Positions 22,442 through 34,309 of a DNA stretch of 64,000 nucleotides are shown piece after piece. The DNA comes from Linyphia triangularis (taxonomy: Eukaryota > Arthropoda > Arachnida > Araneae > Linyphiidae). Positions within the stretch are counted from its first letter, which is position 1; each line of letters starts with the position of its first letter. Where the stretch lies: NCBI GenBank assembly GCA_963978545.1, contig OZ021723.1:8729593-8793592 (forward strand), given 5' to 3'. Both the position numbers and the translations under genes were made by a program. The notes beneath the pieces are model-generated. The model was not told the origin of the DNA. It ran no database searches and was given only the letters and a program-made list of their open reading frames with translations.

Positions 22442-23105
22442 GTCCGAGAGGCTACTGCAATTTTTGGACCCCATCGAACATCATTCTGAATTTTTTATAG
22501 AAATTGAAGAAAAGTGAGTAGATTACGAATCCACTGGTCTGCCGTGGCAAAAATGGCCCAAACTGATCAATAATCGACTTGGAATGAGTTGAACTAAAAT
22601 CCGATTGCAAATGTGTCATAACTTGCCAAAAATAGAATAAATTTATTCGTCTGGCAACCCACTTCATTTTGATTTTCAATGAGAAAAAACGCAAACGATT
22701 TCTGATCTTTGGCTCGGAAAACTTATATCTTTTAAAATAAGCCAAATTGGTGACATCAGTTACGTCATAAGTGACGTAATATTTTTTGCCAACTTGGCTT
22801 TCTTTTAATAGATACAAGTAGACCGTCGCCAGTGATGTCTGAATCGTCTGCAACTCTTCTTAATTGAAAATTAAAGAGCGAGGGTTACCAAATAAAAAAA
22901 AAAAAATGCTCATTATTTGGCAAGTTATGGCGCATTCGGCAATTGGATTTAGTTCAACTTATTAAAAGTCGATTTTTGACCAGTTTCGGCACATTTTTGG
23001 AACGGCAGACCAGTGGATTTGTAATCTACTCACTTTTCTCAAATTTCTATAAAAAAAATCAGAATAATGTTCGATGGGTCCAAAAATTGAAGTCGCCTCT
23101 CAGTC
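22442..23105. mobile_element. Family-B foldback MITE (copy 2)
   Basis: Paralogue of 17570-18234, nearly identical, including the poly-A run at the centre of the right arm. Confidence 0.85.
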
Positions 23106-23203
23106 TAGAAGTAAAAGTTATAAAAGTTGCAGTGAGGAAAAAGCGGTGATTGCGTATACGTAACATCCCGTTGACCTTTTTGTTGCAACAAAGAGTTTCG
23201 ATG

Positions 23204-23779
23204 ATGGACAATTCCCAAATTTTTTTTTTATTCAATTCGAAATATTTCGAAAAGGCCATAAACAGAAAAATTTCTGCTCAATGCACTTTTTCAACTTTTT
23301 TTTTTAAATTTTCAATCTAAGTTTCTTTGCGAGACGTTGGCGAGAAAACGATTCATTTGGCTCGAATTGAATGTGACGTCAAGGCTTCTCAAACATCTTG
23401 GGTTGAAATGCGGCAGCTGAAACCAGTTGTGCATGTTTTTTTTTTTGCAACCAGTGAAACCAGTTTTGCACCATTCTCGCAAATCGCGCCAACCTGTACG
23501 TGATATGGAAATGGTCTACCAGCGCTAACTATTTCAACGCCAACTATTTGGCAGAAACCTCACGATAGCCATAGAAATGGAAGGAAGATTTGACGTCGCA
23601 GATTTTTTTGAGTGTTTTGATCGGATTGGTTTTGCCTTGGTTTTTGGGGTATTTTCTTTTCTTAATATTTAAATTACTAATTTTCTTAAAGAACTTTTGT
23701 TTAAATATTTGAAATCGGAAAGACATTCTTCATTATAAACTAATTTAACTCGTTTTTAAAAATTGGGGGAATTGTCCAT
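23204..23779. mobile_element. Family-A MITE, complete (copy 2)
   Basis: Paralogue of 18333-18908, with ATGGACAATTCCCAAATTTT at the left and AATTGTCCAT at the right. Confidence 0.8.
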
Positions 23780-24558
23780 TGTTGTGTTTCATTCCTGTTG
23801 CCAAAATGACAAATTAAATGCTGTAATTTATTGAGTGCTTGGTCTTGACGTGTTTGCCATTCGAAAGAGCTGTAAGTTCTATCGATGGTAAGTTAACGTG
23901 TCTTGTATTGATTTTTTGATCGACTGCGTATGGCGAAATTTTTATTACGACAAAAAAAAAAAGTTAGCACGATAAAATGTAAAGTATCTACGTATCTTAA
24001 CGTATTTTCTATTCTAGTAGATTTTTGACGGTCAACTACGAGAACTATTGTATCGGTTGACTACTTTATTCTTTGAGTATAAATTATTACTTGAATTTAA
24101 GAAAGTTTGGAATATAATTCTCAAAAATACAGAGTGGAAATCAGAGATATTTGAAATCATTTTTTATGCGTTCAAACTAACAAAGTTCAATTTATTAAAC
24201 TACAATCCATGATAATGAGAAATAATTTTGTATTTCCAATAAATAGTTTATTCAGATTTCTAAAAAGTTTTGGCAACATGAAAGAAATTCAACTATTGCT
24301 GATTATTTTGTCGCCCACAAAAAGTTTGCCAGCGGTGGATGCGATAATATGTAAGTTAGTACGAACAATTTTTTCTCAAAATGTTACATTCACTAATTTT
24401 AACTGGATCAATTCGAATAAGATATATTTTATGCAGAATTCGTAGAAATTGCACCCCAAAAACTCTACAGAATGCATCGTCAACGGGTCTACAAGCTAAG
24501 TTTCTGCTCGATTGAATGACGGAAAATGGGTTAATCAGTTCTCCGAAACATAAACATT

Positions 24559-24738
24559 GGTTGGTTGTTTTCAGATTATCTGGCGCCGTCAGCAACACGA
24601 GGGCTATAATGCGCCGAAACATTCGTCATTAGACAAGCCAACAGACATTTACAAACACCCATGCCTAACACGGGACTCGGAACCCGCAACCTCGCGGTCT
24701 AGAAGCTAGTACTCTAACCACTATACCGTTTGGTCGGC
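24559..24738 (-). mobile_element. SINE1 copy (duplication copy 2)
   Basis: Paralogue of 19691-19870 with the same flanks and the same extra C in the B box. Confidence 0.92.
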
Positions 24739-26006
24739 CCGTAACATAAACAGAAGCGGCCTTTTAGTGATAGACATCATAACTTGACAGAATGCATTGT
24801 CATCGACAATGAATATGTCAAAAGTTATAACTCGATAAGATGAGGCGAATGTGTTAATTTACAAGCAAAATCGAAGGTATCACTAAAGATTTAATAATTG
24901 AAAACGCCGTCAGAAAAACAAAATCACATCCGAACGGATACGACCACTGTAAATGAGTTATTTAACCCATCTCTGTTAGAAACACGGGAAAAAAAATAAA
25001 CATTCTTCTGACATTTCACACATTTCCTGGTAAATCCTCGTTGCCTTGTCATTAAAATATTCACCGACAAAGAAGTCGACATCTGTCCTTCAGAATATTC
25101 TACCATTGTTTCGCTACTTCCGAGATTACACCATATTCTCGCTTCAACGCGACATCATCACCAACGGAATAAAACCATTCCGTTTGTTGTTGGTGCATTT
25201 AATTTCAACTCGTGGACTGCAGATTGCGCAGCTGTGTACGTTACCATGGTGATTGGACGTGACTGGATGGGTTTTATAGTGAGGCGAGATTGGGCATCCC
25301 TAATTTATTATCGCGTCTGTAATAAATGGCGGATTTTGTGAAGAAACATTTCCAGAGATGCATAAGTGTCGTCTGAAGTATTGTTATGAAAGCAGAATTA
25401 AATTGTGTTGGCATATAAACTAGAAATTCAGTAAAGCAAGGTTTATGTGTTTACCACTTATCTCATTTCTTATTTTAATTGAACTTTTTTAAATTTTACT
25501 TTTACGTAAAGGGAAGCTTCTAAATAGGCCTATCTGACAAAATATCATTTGTATTAAATCAAATATCTGGGAGTTTGAACTTCCCATGCTGGATATCAAC
25601 TGGTCAGCCGGCACAAATAAATGGCTGAAAGTGGCCAAAAAATGACTTGAGAATTAAATCCGATTGCCAAATATGTACTAACTCGCCAAAAAATTCATAC
25701 CTTTTTTCGTCTGGTAAACCCCCGACTCTTTAATTTTTAATGAGGAAAGGAGCAGACGATTTCATCTCTTTGGAGAAAAAAAATCGCATCTATTAAAAGT
25801 GTGGAACGTTGCGATAAATATGACTTAACGGATGACGTAATATTTATGGCCAACTTGACTCACTTTTAAAAGATGAGGGTATTTGGCGAAAGAGAAGTCG
25901 GATCATCTACTCATTCTTAATTAAAAATTAGGTGTTCATTATTTAGAAAGTTATGACTTATACGTCAATCGGGTTCAGCTCAACTTATTCAAAGTCAATT
26001 TTTTTG

Positions 26007-26251
26007 CTATACTAAACTCCAACTTAACTTGACATCACTAGGCGATAGATCTTCACCGTACTCATAGGCATTTAATCCATTTTGGCGGCGTGAAAGCATA
26101 ATGTTCGCCAAACCACAACCCTATAGAGAACAAAAGTCTATAAGGTTTGGCGAGCATTGTGTCTTCACTCCGCTAAAATGGATTAAATGCCTATGAGCAC
26201 GGTGAAGATCTATCGTCTAGTGATGTCAAGTTAAGTTGGAGTTTAGTATAG
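26007..26251. mobile_element. 245-bp palindromic MITE (TATACTAAACTCC ends)
   Basis: Arms of about 110 bases are inverses: CTATACTAAACTCCAACTT at the left and AAGTTGGAGTTTAGTATAG at the right. They carry TTAACTTGACATCACTAG, CATTTTGGCGG and GTTCGCCAAACC. It has landed inside a family-B-like sequence that resumes with TTTCGGCCAC. Second copy at 59371-59615. Confidence 0.88.
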
Positions 26252-26313
26252 TTTCGGCCACTTTTCTTCTGGCTTACCAGTACATCCGTAATCTAATTTT
26301 TCTATACGTTCTA

Positions 26314-27046
26314 TTAAGGTATACATATACAATTGAGAGGATTTTCTTTAATTTTTAGATAATAACTTCAAACTTTTTGCCAGTATATCAGAATTAAAAA
26401 TGATGCATTTTTATAAATAAACTTTTTTTTTCCGTCAATTTTTTAATCAGCTAATTGCAATTAAAGTGACTAATTAGGACATTATTAGAACATACATAAA
26501 TAAACTTGTAATTAACTTAGAGGTATTATTTTTATTCCAAATAAAAGATATTATATTGACGCATGTTCCTATGGAGCATTTTGGAATTTAGCTTCAATAT
26601 TTATTTAATTATAAGTTTTTAAATAAAAAGTTTAAAACAATACATAGTTTTTAACAAAAAATTAAGATTAAAATATGCATACAAAAATTGTTCATACCAA
26701 TATATATTAGATGCTCCATAGAAAACACATTCACAAGTATTGTCGACAAAACAAAATTAAAATTTTGTAAATTGGATAATTTATTGTGAAGTTATGACCG
26801 TTGGCGTAAAGTCATATATTACCAAAATGTCATTCTTCAGAAAACGCGTTTAAAGTTTACTACACTAATGAACGTGATACAAAACAGGTTCACAAAACCT
26901 ACTGTAATTTAATAAGTAATTTGAGTCTCAGAGAGGAAATGGTATCATTTTAATGGTAATGAATTCGGGAGTATTTTAAAACCAAAAAAACAAAAACGCA
27001 GACTTGAGTCAAATTTCGCAATTCCTAATGTATATGTATACCTTAA
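26314..27046. mobile_element. TTAA-flanked element with GGTATACATATAC termini
   Basis: It begins TTAAGGTATACATATACA and ends with the inverse TGTATATGTATACCTTAA. A relative without clean ends lies at 38.2-38.94 kb, with long matching stretches such as CAGTATATCAGAATTAAAAA. AT-rich, non-coding. Confidence 0.78.
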
Positions 27047-27114
27047 AAAAAAAAAAAAAACTAACAATCACTTAGACCCAGAACAGTCTGACAGAACAAG
27101 CGTTATTTTTTCGT

Positions 27115-27290
27115 GGAAAGCTTCCATCCCTCAAAATATTTCATCTCTGAATTTTTGTATAAATTTTGCCCATACTAAATGTTTCTATCTAATTTTTAAT
27201 CGATGTTTCCCAATTTGTTTGGCGCAGTATGGCCCACGTGTCGCCTTTGCGCCAGAAATATTAAACCATCTAACCCAGCAGTTAAAGGTT
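27115..27290. repeat. Dispersed repeat, second copy of 11955-12125
   Basis: It shares AATTTGTTTGGCGCAGTATGG and CAGCAGTTAAAGGTT with the copy in intron 2. Confidence 0.5.
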
Positions 27291-27589
27291 TTAATTATAT
27301 AATACATAATTTTTTTTTTTTTTTAAATATAAATCCTTTATATGCATTGCCAATTTTTATATTCATTAACACAGTGCCGATTCTGTAAACAGCGTGTGCT
27401 TGCTGTTGGCATCTAATTTTAAATATCAAGAGCATTTCTATCAGCAAAATGTGCTGGAAACAAATTTTCGAAATTTATTTATTAAAAATGAAGGCGAATT
27501 TATGCACTCACATCCGAATATCTTTTATTTATTTTGATTAAAACAATTTTATTTTTTTATTAAAACAATTTTGATAACAGGAAAGAGTT

Positions 27590-27975
27590 TCTTCAATTGT
27601 AAGTTAAATACTATTTTACCGCGAATGGTTGGTTTTTTTAAGATTATCTGGCACCATCAGCAACACGAGGGCTATAATGCACCGAAACATTCGTCATTAG
27701 ACAAGCCAACATACATTTACAAACACCCATGCCTAACACGGGCCTCGAACCCGCAACCTCGCGGTCTAGAAGCTAGCACGATAACCACTATATCGTTTGT
27801 TTACCGCGAATGGATGACGGCAATTTGGTTTATTAGTATTTCGTAAAAGCGACCCTTTAATAACAGTCGCAGCCCCAAAATTTGATAGAATGCATCGACA
27901 TCGAATCTATCTGACAAGTTTCAGAACGATTGGATGACGGCAAGCGGGTTAATTAGGCCACCATAGATTTGCCCT

Positions 27976-27976
<1 letters not shown>
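27590..27976. repeat. Family-G repeat interrupted by a SINE
   Basis: The repeat (TAAATRCTATTTTA ... GGATGACGGCAA ... CCCAAAATTTGATAGAATGCATC) is split by the SINE at 27627-27799 and continues directly after it. Confidence 0.55.
27627..27799 (-). mobile_element. SINE1 copy, intact B box, head slightly short
   Basis: The target duplication TTTACCGCGAATGG lies on both sides. The tRNA end stops at the AAACG step without GTCGGC, a small 5' truncation. The B box reads GGTTCGAGGCC. Confidence 0.92.

Positions 27977-28020
<44 letters not shown>
27977..28020. repeat. (CA)n microsatellite
   Basis: About 22 CA units without interruption. Confidence 0.98.
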
Positions 28021-28024
<4 letters not shown>

Positions 28025-28029
28025 GTTAA

Positions 28030-28895
28030 TATAAAGGATTTAAAAAGTACTTGCTAAATATAATAATTTATTTGTTCCTGAACCAAATAACAAATTTCAG
28101 ATGGAAATTTAAGCCGAAATAGCAGAAAACATATTTTCCAAAACTTGTTTTACCTTTGAAACAAGGACATTTGCATCTGTTCACTAGTCTACAAACATCT
28201 GTTCTCTAATAGGAAACACGGAGTTAACCAAACTTAAATCAACCATGAAATGTCAAGTTTCTTTTCACCGATATTTAAAGCAGGAACAAATAACTAGGTG
28301 GTATATAACGCGAGCTGAGCATTCATACGTTGTGCGTGAGTGAGTAACTCGTGGCTTCTAAAAAAGAAGTATTCAAATAAATATGATGAAAAAAAAAAAA
28401 AGCAGATATTTTCTATTTTAAAAAGCGTTGACCCGTTTAAACGAGGACGCTAACTCTAGTTTTCAGAAAAGGGAGGGGAAAAAAGATACTTGGAATGAAT
28501 TTTTCGGATGGTAAATGTCGCTGGAAAAACTATTCAGGGTAAATAGTATAATAAAAAAACTATGGATGTTGTTCTGAAATGTTATCCGTTGTATTCAACA
28601 TTGGCTATGTAAAAATTAAAAAAAAAGCCACTAAGTTAACTAGGTTTGTGTTACAATTAAAGCTTCTTTTAATTGGGATTCAGACATTGCGTGGCATGAT
28701 TTACATTGCCATAGAAAACAAATTAGTGTATAAGTCGATTTGGCGAGTAAATTCAAGAACTTAGTACAATTTGAATTTGGCACTTATGTATTAATTGTAG
28801 ACCATTTTAGAAATTTTTGTTGGCGACAAAGTGTTCGAAATTTTACAAATTTGAATAAACTATTTATTGAAATTAAAAATAATATTGCTCAATAA
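28030..28895. other. Apparently single-copy AT-rich sequence with a TATA-like site
   Basis: No repeat family or coding domain is recognised. GGTGGTATATAACGCGAGC near 28300-28318 resembles a plus-strand TATA box with a GC-rich downstream step, but no start codon context or exon follows that I can support. Confidence 0.35.
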
Positions 28896-28897
28896 AT

Positions 28898-29076
28898 GGT
28901 TGGTTGTATTCAGATTATCTGGCTCCGTCAGCAACACAAGGGCTATAATGCGCCGAAACTTTCGTCATTAGACAAGCCAACATACATTTACAAACACCCA
29001 TGCCTACACGGGACTCGGAACCCGCAACCTCGCGGTCTAGAAGCTAGCACGCTAACCACTATACCGTTTGGTCGGC
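28898..29076 (-). mobile_element. SINE1 copy with target duplication
   Basis: GCTCAAT(A/G)AATG flanks both sides. B box with the extra C. Confidence 0.93.
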
Positions 29077-29185
29077 GCTCAATGAATGAACTTGATATTT
29101 AGGGAGAGTGCATCAGAAATGTTATAAAAATCTCACATTCTCACTGTAATGTCGAAAATGTATTTCAAACCTCCGCAAATTCAAA

Positions 29186-30029
29186 TCTATATATTTAATA
29201 GGCCAATACGTTTTTTGGGGTTAGTCCGTCCGCCTAAACTGCTCAACCAATTTCAATGATCAAGGTGTCATTTTAAAGGAAATAAGCTGTAGATTTGCCA
29301 AAACGTGCCAAAATAATTTATTAACGCTTTATTAATTAGTTAAATTTCAATATTTTTCATCATTAAGCTACTACAAAGCCTCAATGATTTTGAATATATG
29401 AATGGCAACATCCTTACGTATGTAAACAACAAACCCGTTGCTAATTTTAAAGCTCTTTTTAAACTCTTCGTTTCAAAGTTGATTATTTCTGTTTTTCTGA
29501 AGCATATTTGTATTAGAGTAATTATTATTTTGAAGTATACAATGTTATCCTAAAGGATTGTGTTCAAAATCTATAAAGACTGTTAGAGCATGCGAATTAT
29601 AACTTCCTTCTCTGTCGATAAACAAAAATCCACTCTATCCTTAATACAACCACTCTTTAATTAAAATTTTACTATTCTGTTTATGTAAACCTGAATTTTC
29701 CTAGCGTAGTGAGGCGTTTGAATCCCAACCCAAGCTAGGCATTCAGAGGTTGGTGAGTGTAGCTCGCGTTTTTTTTTTTATCAGAATAAATAAGACATTG
29801 GGACTTCAATGTAAGGGCATAGCTAATGACATTTTAAGTCAGAATGTTGGAGGATAGTATATTTAACTTTCTACATTGAAACTTGCAATTTGAGTGTTTT
29901 CTCTATTAGGCCTTACATTAAATTTATAAAAATGTGGTTACATTTTTTAACGCTGGCAAATCCTATTCGAGCGCAGCGAGGCGTTTGGGGGTTGGCGAGC
30001 GTTAGCGAGCAGGGGGCGAAGCCCCCTAG
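29186..30029 (+). mobile_element. Non-autonomous Helitron (844 bp)
   Basis: The 5' end is TCTATATATTTAATAGGCC, preceded by A. The 3' end is the hairpin GGGGGCGAAGCCCCC followed directly by CTAG and then T. TC...CTAG ends, a terminal hairpin and an A/T insertion point are the Helitron hallmarks. No Rep/helicase sequence is inside. A second imperfect block (GCGTAGTGAGGCGTTTG, about 29706) resembles the subterminal GCGCAGCGAGGCGTTTG, so a 3' end may have been acquired twice. Confidence 0.88.
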
Positions 30030-30334
30030 TATTATTTTAAATTAAAAAAAAAATAATAATGTTGCTGACCAATCAAATAATTCTCTTAATCACGTGAGAT
30101 TTCGAGTGGGAAAGACGTCACCAAGCTCTCAATAAACGATAAATATTATTTATTATTTTGGCAACTGTAAAGAAATTAAAAATTGGCTAACTTTTTGTTA
30201 CAAGCAAAATATTCGCTAATTTTCGTTACAGTCAAAAATATTGACGTATTAATCAGTAATATTTTTTGTACATGAGATTTTAAATTCAAATCTGTTTTTA
30301 ATAATACCAAAATTTAATTCTGGCATTCTGAACA

Positions 30335-31050
30335 AAAACTAGGGGTATGGAACATCGCGCAATTTTCAATTACGCTATAAAATTGGTCATTGCATTAAAA
30401 TTTGACATGGTGTTACACCGTTTTTATACTATCACTAGTTTTAAAAAAAATGGCCTGTTTGGAGATATTTTTGGAAAGAATTTTTACACAAAAAATATAT
30501 GTATGTATACACGCCAAAAGGGTGAAATTAGTGATTTTTTTCAATAGATATTACATTGTTCTTTATTGTGCGTGAAACGCGTGGAAATCAATCGTTGTTG
30601 GGCGATGCTCAAGGGCGAAGAGCTCTGTTTTAAAAGCACTCGTTTTTCTACTTTTTACAATTTTATCGCATTGTTACCGGAATTTCGGAGGTGGGGATGT
30701 TTAGAACACCATTAGAGGCATTACCACAGCGATTTTTATCAAAATCGTTAGAGCAGTTTTTTTTAGCAATCATTGAAACACATGTTTTTTTTATTTTCTA
30801 TGACAGCTACCTTACGCGTATGCGCAATTTTGACGAAAACCTTAATGGTAGGTCACCTGGCCACCACCAACCCGCACATGATATTTCAACAATGTAGATC
30901 AATTTGTTCGGGAGTTATGCTGATCACAGACACACGGACACAGACTAGTTTTCTAGATCAATTTTTGAAATCAGTATGCTCCAAAACGTGGGAAAAAAAA
31001 AAAAAAAAAAAAATGACCGAATGCTATAATGTATGGGTAATTGAAAGTAA
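30335..31050 (+). mobile_element. Family-F element copy
   Basis: It starts near CTAGGGGTATGGAACATCGC and ends at ATGGGTAATTGAAAGTAAAAAT, with GATCAATTTGTTCGGGAG and GACCGAATGCTATA inside. Open frames in it are fragments. Confidence 0.72.
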
Positions 31051-31119
31051 AAATATGTCTTCATTGTAATTTTCACTGCGCAAGAACTGCATTTGGTGTA
31101 TACCATACTGAAACTACTT

Positions 31120-31482
31120 TGCAACTTCTGAGCATCGATATAAATAAACAACTGGATAGACTGCTTAACGCTGGGAAAATGAAGCCGTTGCTAGATGCAA
31201 TTGGTGGGATAAAAAATACGGATTGCCGAGGATTGAAAATAAAATTTTGGGTTGTACACAGCAGAAATGTCAATAGTAGACCTTAATTAGTAATAATGTT
31301 CAAAAATATATATATACTCTAACACTTTACAAGGTTTTTCTCATTCCCATCCAACTATAAAAGTGAACTGTGATTGGTTAATCTTCCCACCAGCTTCGCA
31401 ATCTCCGGCGCGTTTTTCTCTTTGCATTGACAATGGAGCAGTCTATCCACTTGTTTATCTATATCGATGCTTCTGAGTTGCC
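31120..31482. mobile_element. Element with 45-bp terminal inverted repeats
   Basis: GCATCGATATAAATAAACAA, continuing CTGGATAGACTGCT (about 31129-31162), is inverted at 31437-31470 with two or three mismatches, and the similarity continues outward for about ten bases. The spacer of about 275 bases is non-coding. Confidence 0.65.
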
Positions 31483-31689
31483 GAGAAGAATCGTAATATC
31501 AGAGGTGGAGGGGAGAAGCCGCGGAATTACGTCTCGAATGGGAGAAAACCTGAAACACTCCCTCCCACTATGAAGTCGCACGATAGACACGAAGTCTGTC
31601 CCAATTTTCATAATATTTATCCACTTTGCTTTGCTTAGTCTATATATTGCAGACTGCCTTTCCTGTCGCATGCTGATCAATTTTTATGT

Positions 31690-34020
31690 CCTCAAAACCA
31701 TGAAGAAAGTAAAAGAGATAGCGTTAAGAACCATATAGGTATTGCTCATCAAAACTTAGTCTGCGTGTGATATCAGACAATAACGTTTATAGAAAAGGTC
31801 AACTACCATAAATTTGAACTACAATACCTGCCCTCGGACTAAGAATATGGTAAAAAGGATGATGAAAGAACCATATAGGCATTACTAGTCAAACATAATA
31901 TTCACACTGTAAGCTTGTGAGCGATATCAGACAATGACTTTAATTGAAACCTTCAACTGTGCAAACCCTGAACAACTGAAACTGCACCAGAACCACGAAG
32001 ATGGCTAAAAAGATGGTACAAACATCTTATAGAGATTTTTCATCATACATACTTGGTATTCAGACTACAAGCTTAGTCTGTGTGCGATATAAGACAATAA
32101 CGTTTATTGAAAAGGTCAACTACCATACATTTGAACTACAATACCTGCCCTCGGACCAAGAATATGGTAAAAAGGATGATGAAAGAACCAGATAGGCATT
32201 ACTAGTCAAACATAATATTCACACTATAAGCTTGTGAGCGATATCAGACAATGACTTTAATTGAAACCTTCAACTGTGCAAACCCTGAACAACTGAAACT
32301 GCACCAGAACCACGAAGATGGCTAAAAAGATGGTACAAACATCTTATAGAGATTTCTCATCATACATACTTGGTATTCAGACTACAAGCTTAGTCTGTGT
32401 GCGATATAAGACAATAACGTTTATTGAAAAGGTCAACTACCATAAATTTGAACTACAATACCTGCCCTCGGACCAAGAATATGGTAAAAAGGATGATGAA
32501 AGAACCATATAGGCATTACTAGTCAAACATAATATTCACACTATAAGCTTGTGAGCGATATCAGACAATGACTTTAATTGAAACCTTCAACTGTGCAAAC
32601 CCTGAACAACTGAAACTGCACCAGAACCACGAAGATGGCTAAAAAGATGGTACAAACATCTTATAGAGATTTCTCATCATACATACTTGGTATTCAGACT
32701 ACAAGCTTAGTCTGTGTGCGATATAAGACAATAACGTTTATTGAAAAGGTCAACTACCATAAATTTGAACTACAATACCTGCCCTCGGACTAAGAATATG
32801 GTAAAAAGGATGATGAAAGAACCATATAGGCATTACTAGTCAAACTTAATATTCACACTGTAAGCTTGTGAGCGATATCAGACAATGACTTTAATTGAAA
32901 CCTTCAACTGTGCAAACCCTGAACAACTGAAACTGCACCAGAACCACGAAGATGGCTAAAAAGATGGTACAAACATCTTATAGAGATTTCTCATCATACA
33001 TACTTGGTATTCAGACTACAAGCTTAGTCTGTGTGCGATATAAGACAATAATGTTTATTGAAACGGTCAACAGCTCTAACTTTGAAATTATTTTTAGTTT
33101 CCCCAGGACCATGAAGATGGTAAAAAATATTGTGCAATGACTATATAGACATTACTCATCAAACTTAACGTTAAGCTTAGCTTGTGAGCGATATCAGACA
33201 ACGACTTATAATTGAAACCTTCAACTGTGCAAAACCCTGAACAACTGAAACTGCCCCAGAACCACGAAGATGGTAAAAAGGATAGTAAAAGTATCTTATA
33301 GGCATTGTTCATCATACTTAGTATTCAGACTACAAGCCTAGCCTGTGTACGATATCAGAAGATAAAGTTTATTGAAACGGTCAACTGCCCTAAATTTGAA
33401 TTACTTAAGCTGTCTCTGAACCATAAAATCTTAAAAAAGATAGTTTTGTTTTGAAACCACCGACTGTCTATTTCTGCCACTTATAAAGTGCTTAACACAG
33501 CCAAATACGTCTCGTAATTTTGAGCATCTAGAAGAATACGAGATCGAAATCTTCTAGTGTAAGCCCCTCTCTCAGACCCCACCACAACAACGAGAGGACA
33601 TTGAGGCCACGACAGATTTAATGTGCACCAACCCCCATTAGGTACACACTGATATTTAGCGGATCGAGGACAGAACCCACAACCCTCCGGTTACGAGCTC
33701 GATACTCTACCGCTTAGGCTATATCGGGAGCCCAAAAAAGATAGTGTAAGGATTATATATTCTCTACTCATAAAACTTAATTCCAAGCTTAGCTTGTGAG
33801 CGACATCAGACAATTACTTATATTGAAACCTTCAACTTCCCTAAATTATTGAATGACTGAAACTGCCCCAGAAAAACGAAGATGGCAAATAGACGGTAGA
33901 CAAATCTTATATAGGCATTGCTCATCTTACTTAGTATTCAGACTACGAGCTCAGCTTATCAGACAATAACGTTCATTTAAACGGTCAACTGCCCTAACCC
34001 TGAACAACTTGAAACCGTTC
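31690..34020. repeat. Satellite: 158-bp monomers, 317-bp dimers in the core
   Basis: In the core (about 31845-33115) the period is 317 bases, seen for example from GATGGCTAAAAAGATGGTAC at 32001, 32318 and 32952. Each 317-bp unit is two diverged halves of about 158 bp sharing AAGCTTR(G)TSTGTG, GCGATATMAGACAAT and TTTAATTGAAAMSKTCAAC-like blocks. Outside the core, to about 34020, single diverged monomers follow. This is the layout of a higher-order-repeat satellite with decaying flanks. Short open frames of about 64 codons recur with it and are not genes. Confidence 0.88.
33445..33733 (-). mobile_element. Second tRNA-derived SINE type (tRNA-Thr-like head)
   Basis: The 12-bp target duplication AAAAAAGATAGT lies at 33433-33444 and 33734-33745. 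Read on the minus strand it starts GGGCTCCCGATATAGCC, then A box GCCTAAGCGGTAGAG, anticodon-like loop CTCGTAA, and B-box position GGGTTCTGTCC (degenerate). The body runs on for about 215 bases. It interrupts the satellite monomers. The tRNA assignment is tentative. Confidence 0.75.
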
Positions 34021-34309
34021 AGTTTCCAAACGAAAGGACAGCGTGAGAAATTCTTTGCCAAGGATAAGTGAAGCCCTTGGCAAAGAAACCCACTCTCACC
34101 TTGAGCAGAAAATAGATTTACGATCCAACTGCGGCAGTGGTTCTTCTCTACGTTCGTAACAGGTGGATGCGATTATGCAGGTATCCTTCTCCTTTTTACG
34201 ATCTGGTCTGTCAGGTAAAAAAATTGAATTATTGGGATGTTTTATTGTGGAAGATGTAGTTTTATGACTTGTATTATGAGAATTGAGTGAAATAAAAAGT
34301 TTTTCTTAC

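Larger units (their letters stand above)
21176..25906. repeat. 4.87-kb tandem segmental duplication, copy 2
   Basis: Second copy of 16513-21035. Its left edge is exactly the start of a SINE (21176), which has lost its left target duplication. The right edge is near GAGAAGTCGGA (25906), after which copy 2 continues into sequence absent from copy 1. It keeps two separate SINEs where copy 1 has one. Confidence 0.92.

Noticed and set aside
32001..33140. Repeated 62-64 codon frames as a gene family
   Set aside because: They recur with the 317-bp satellite period and have no domain or splice structure.
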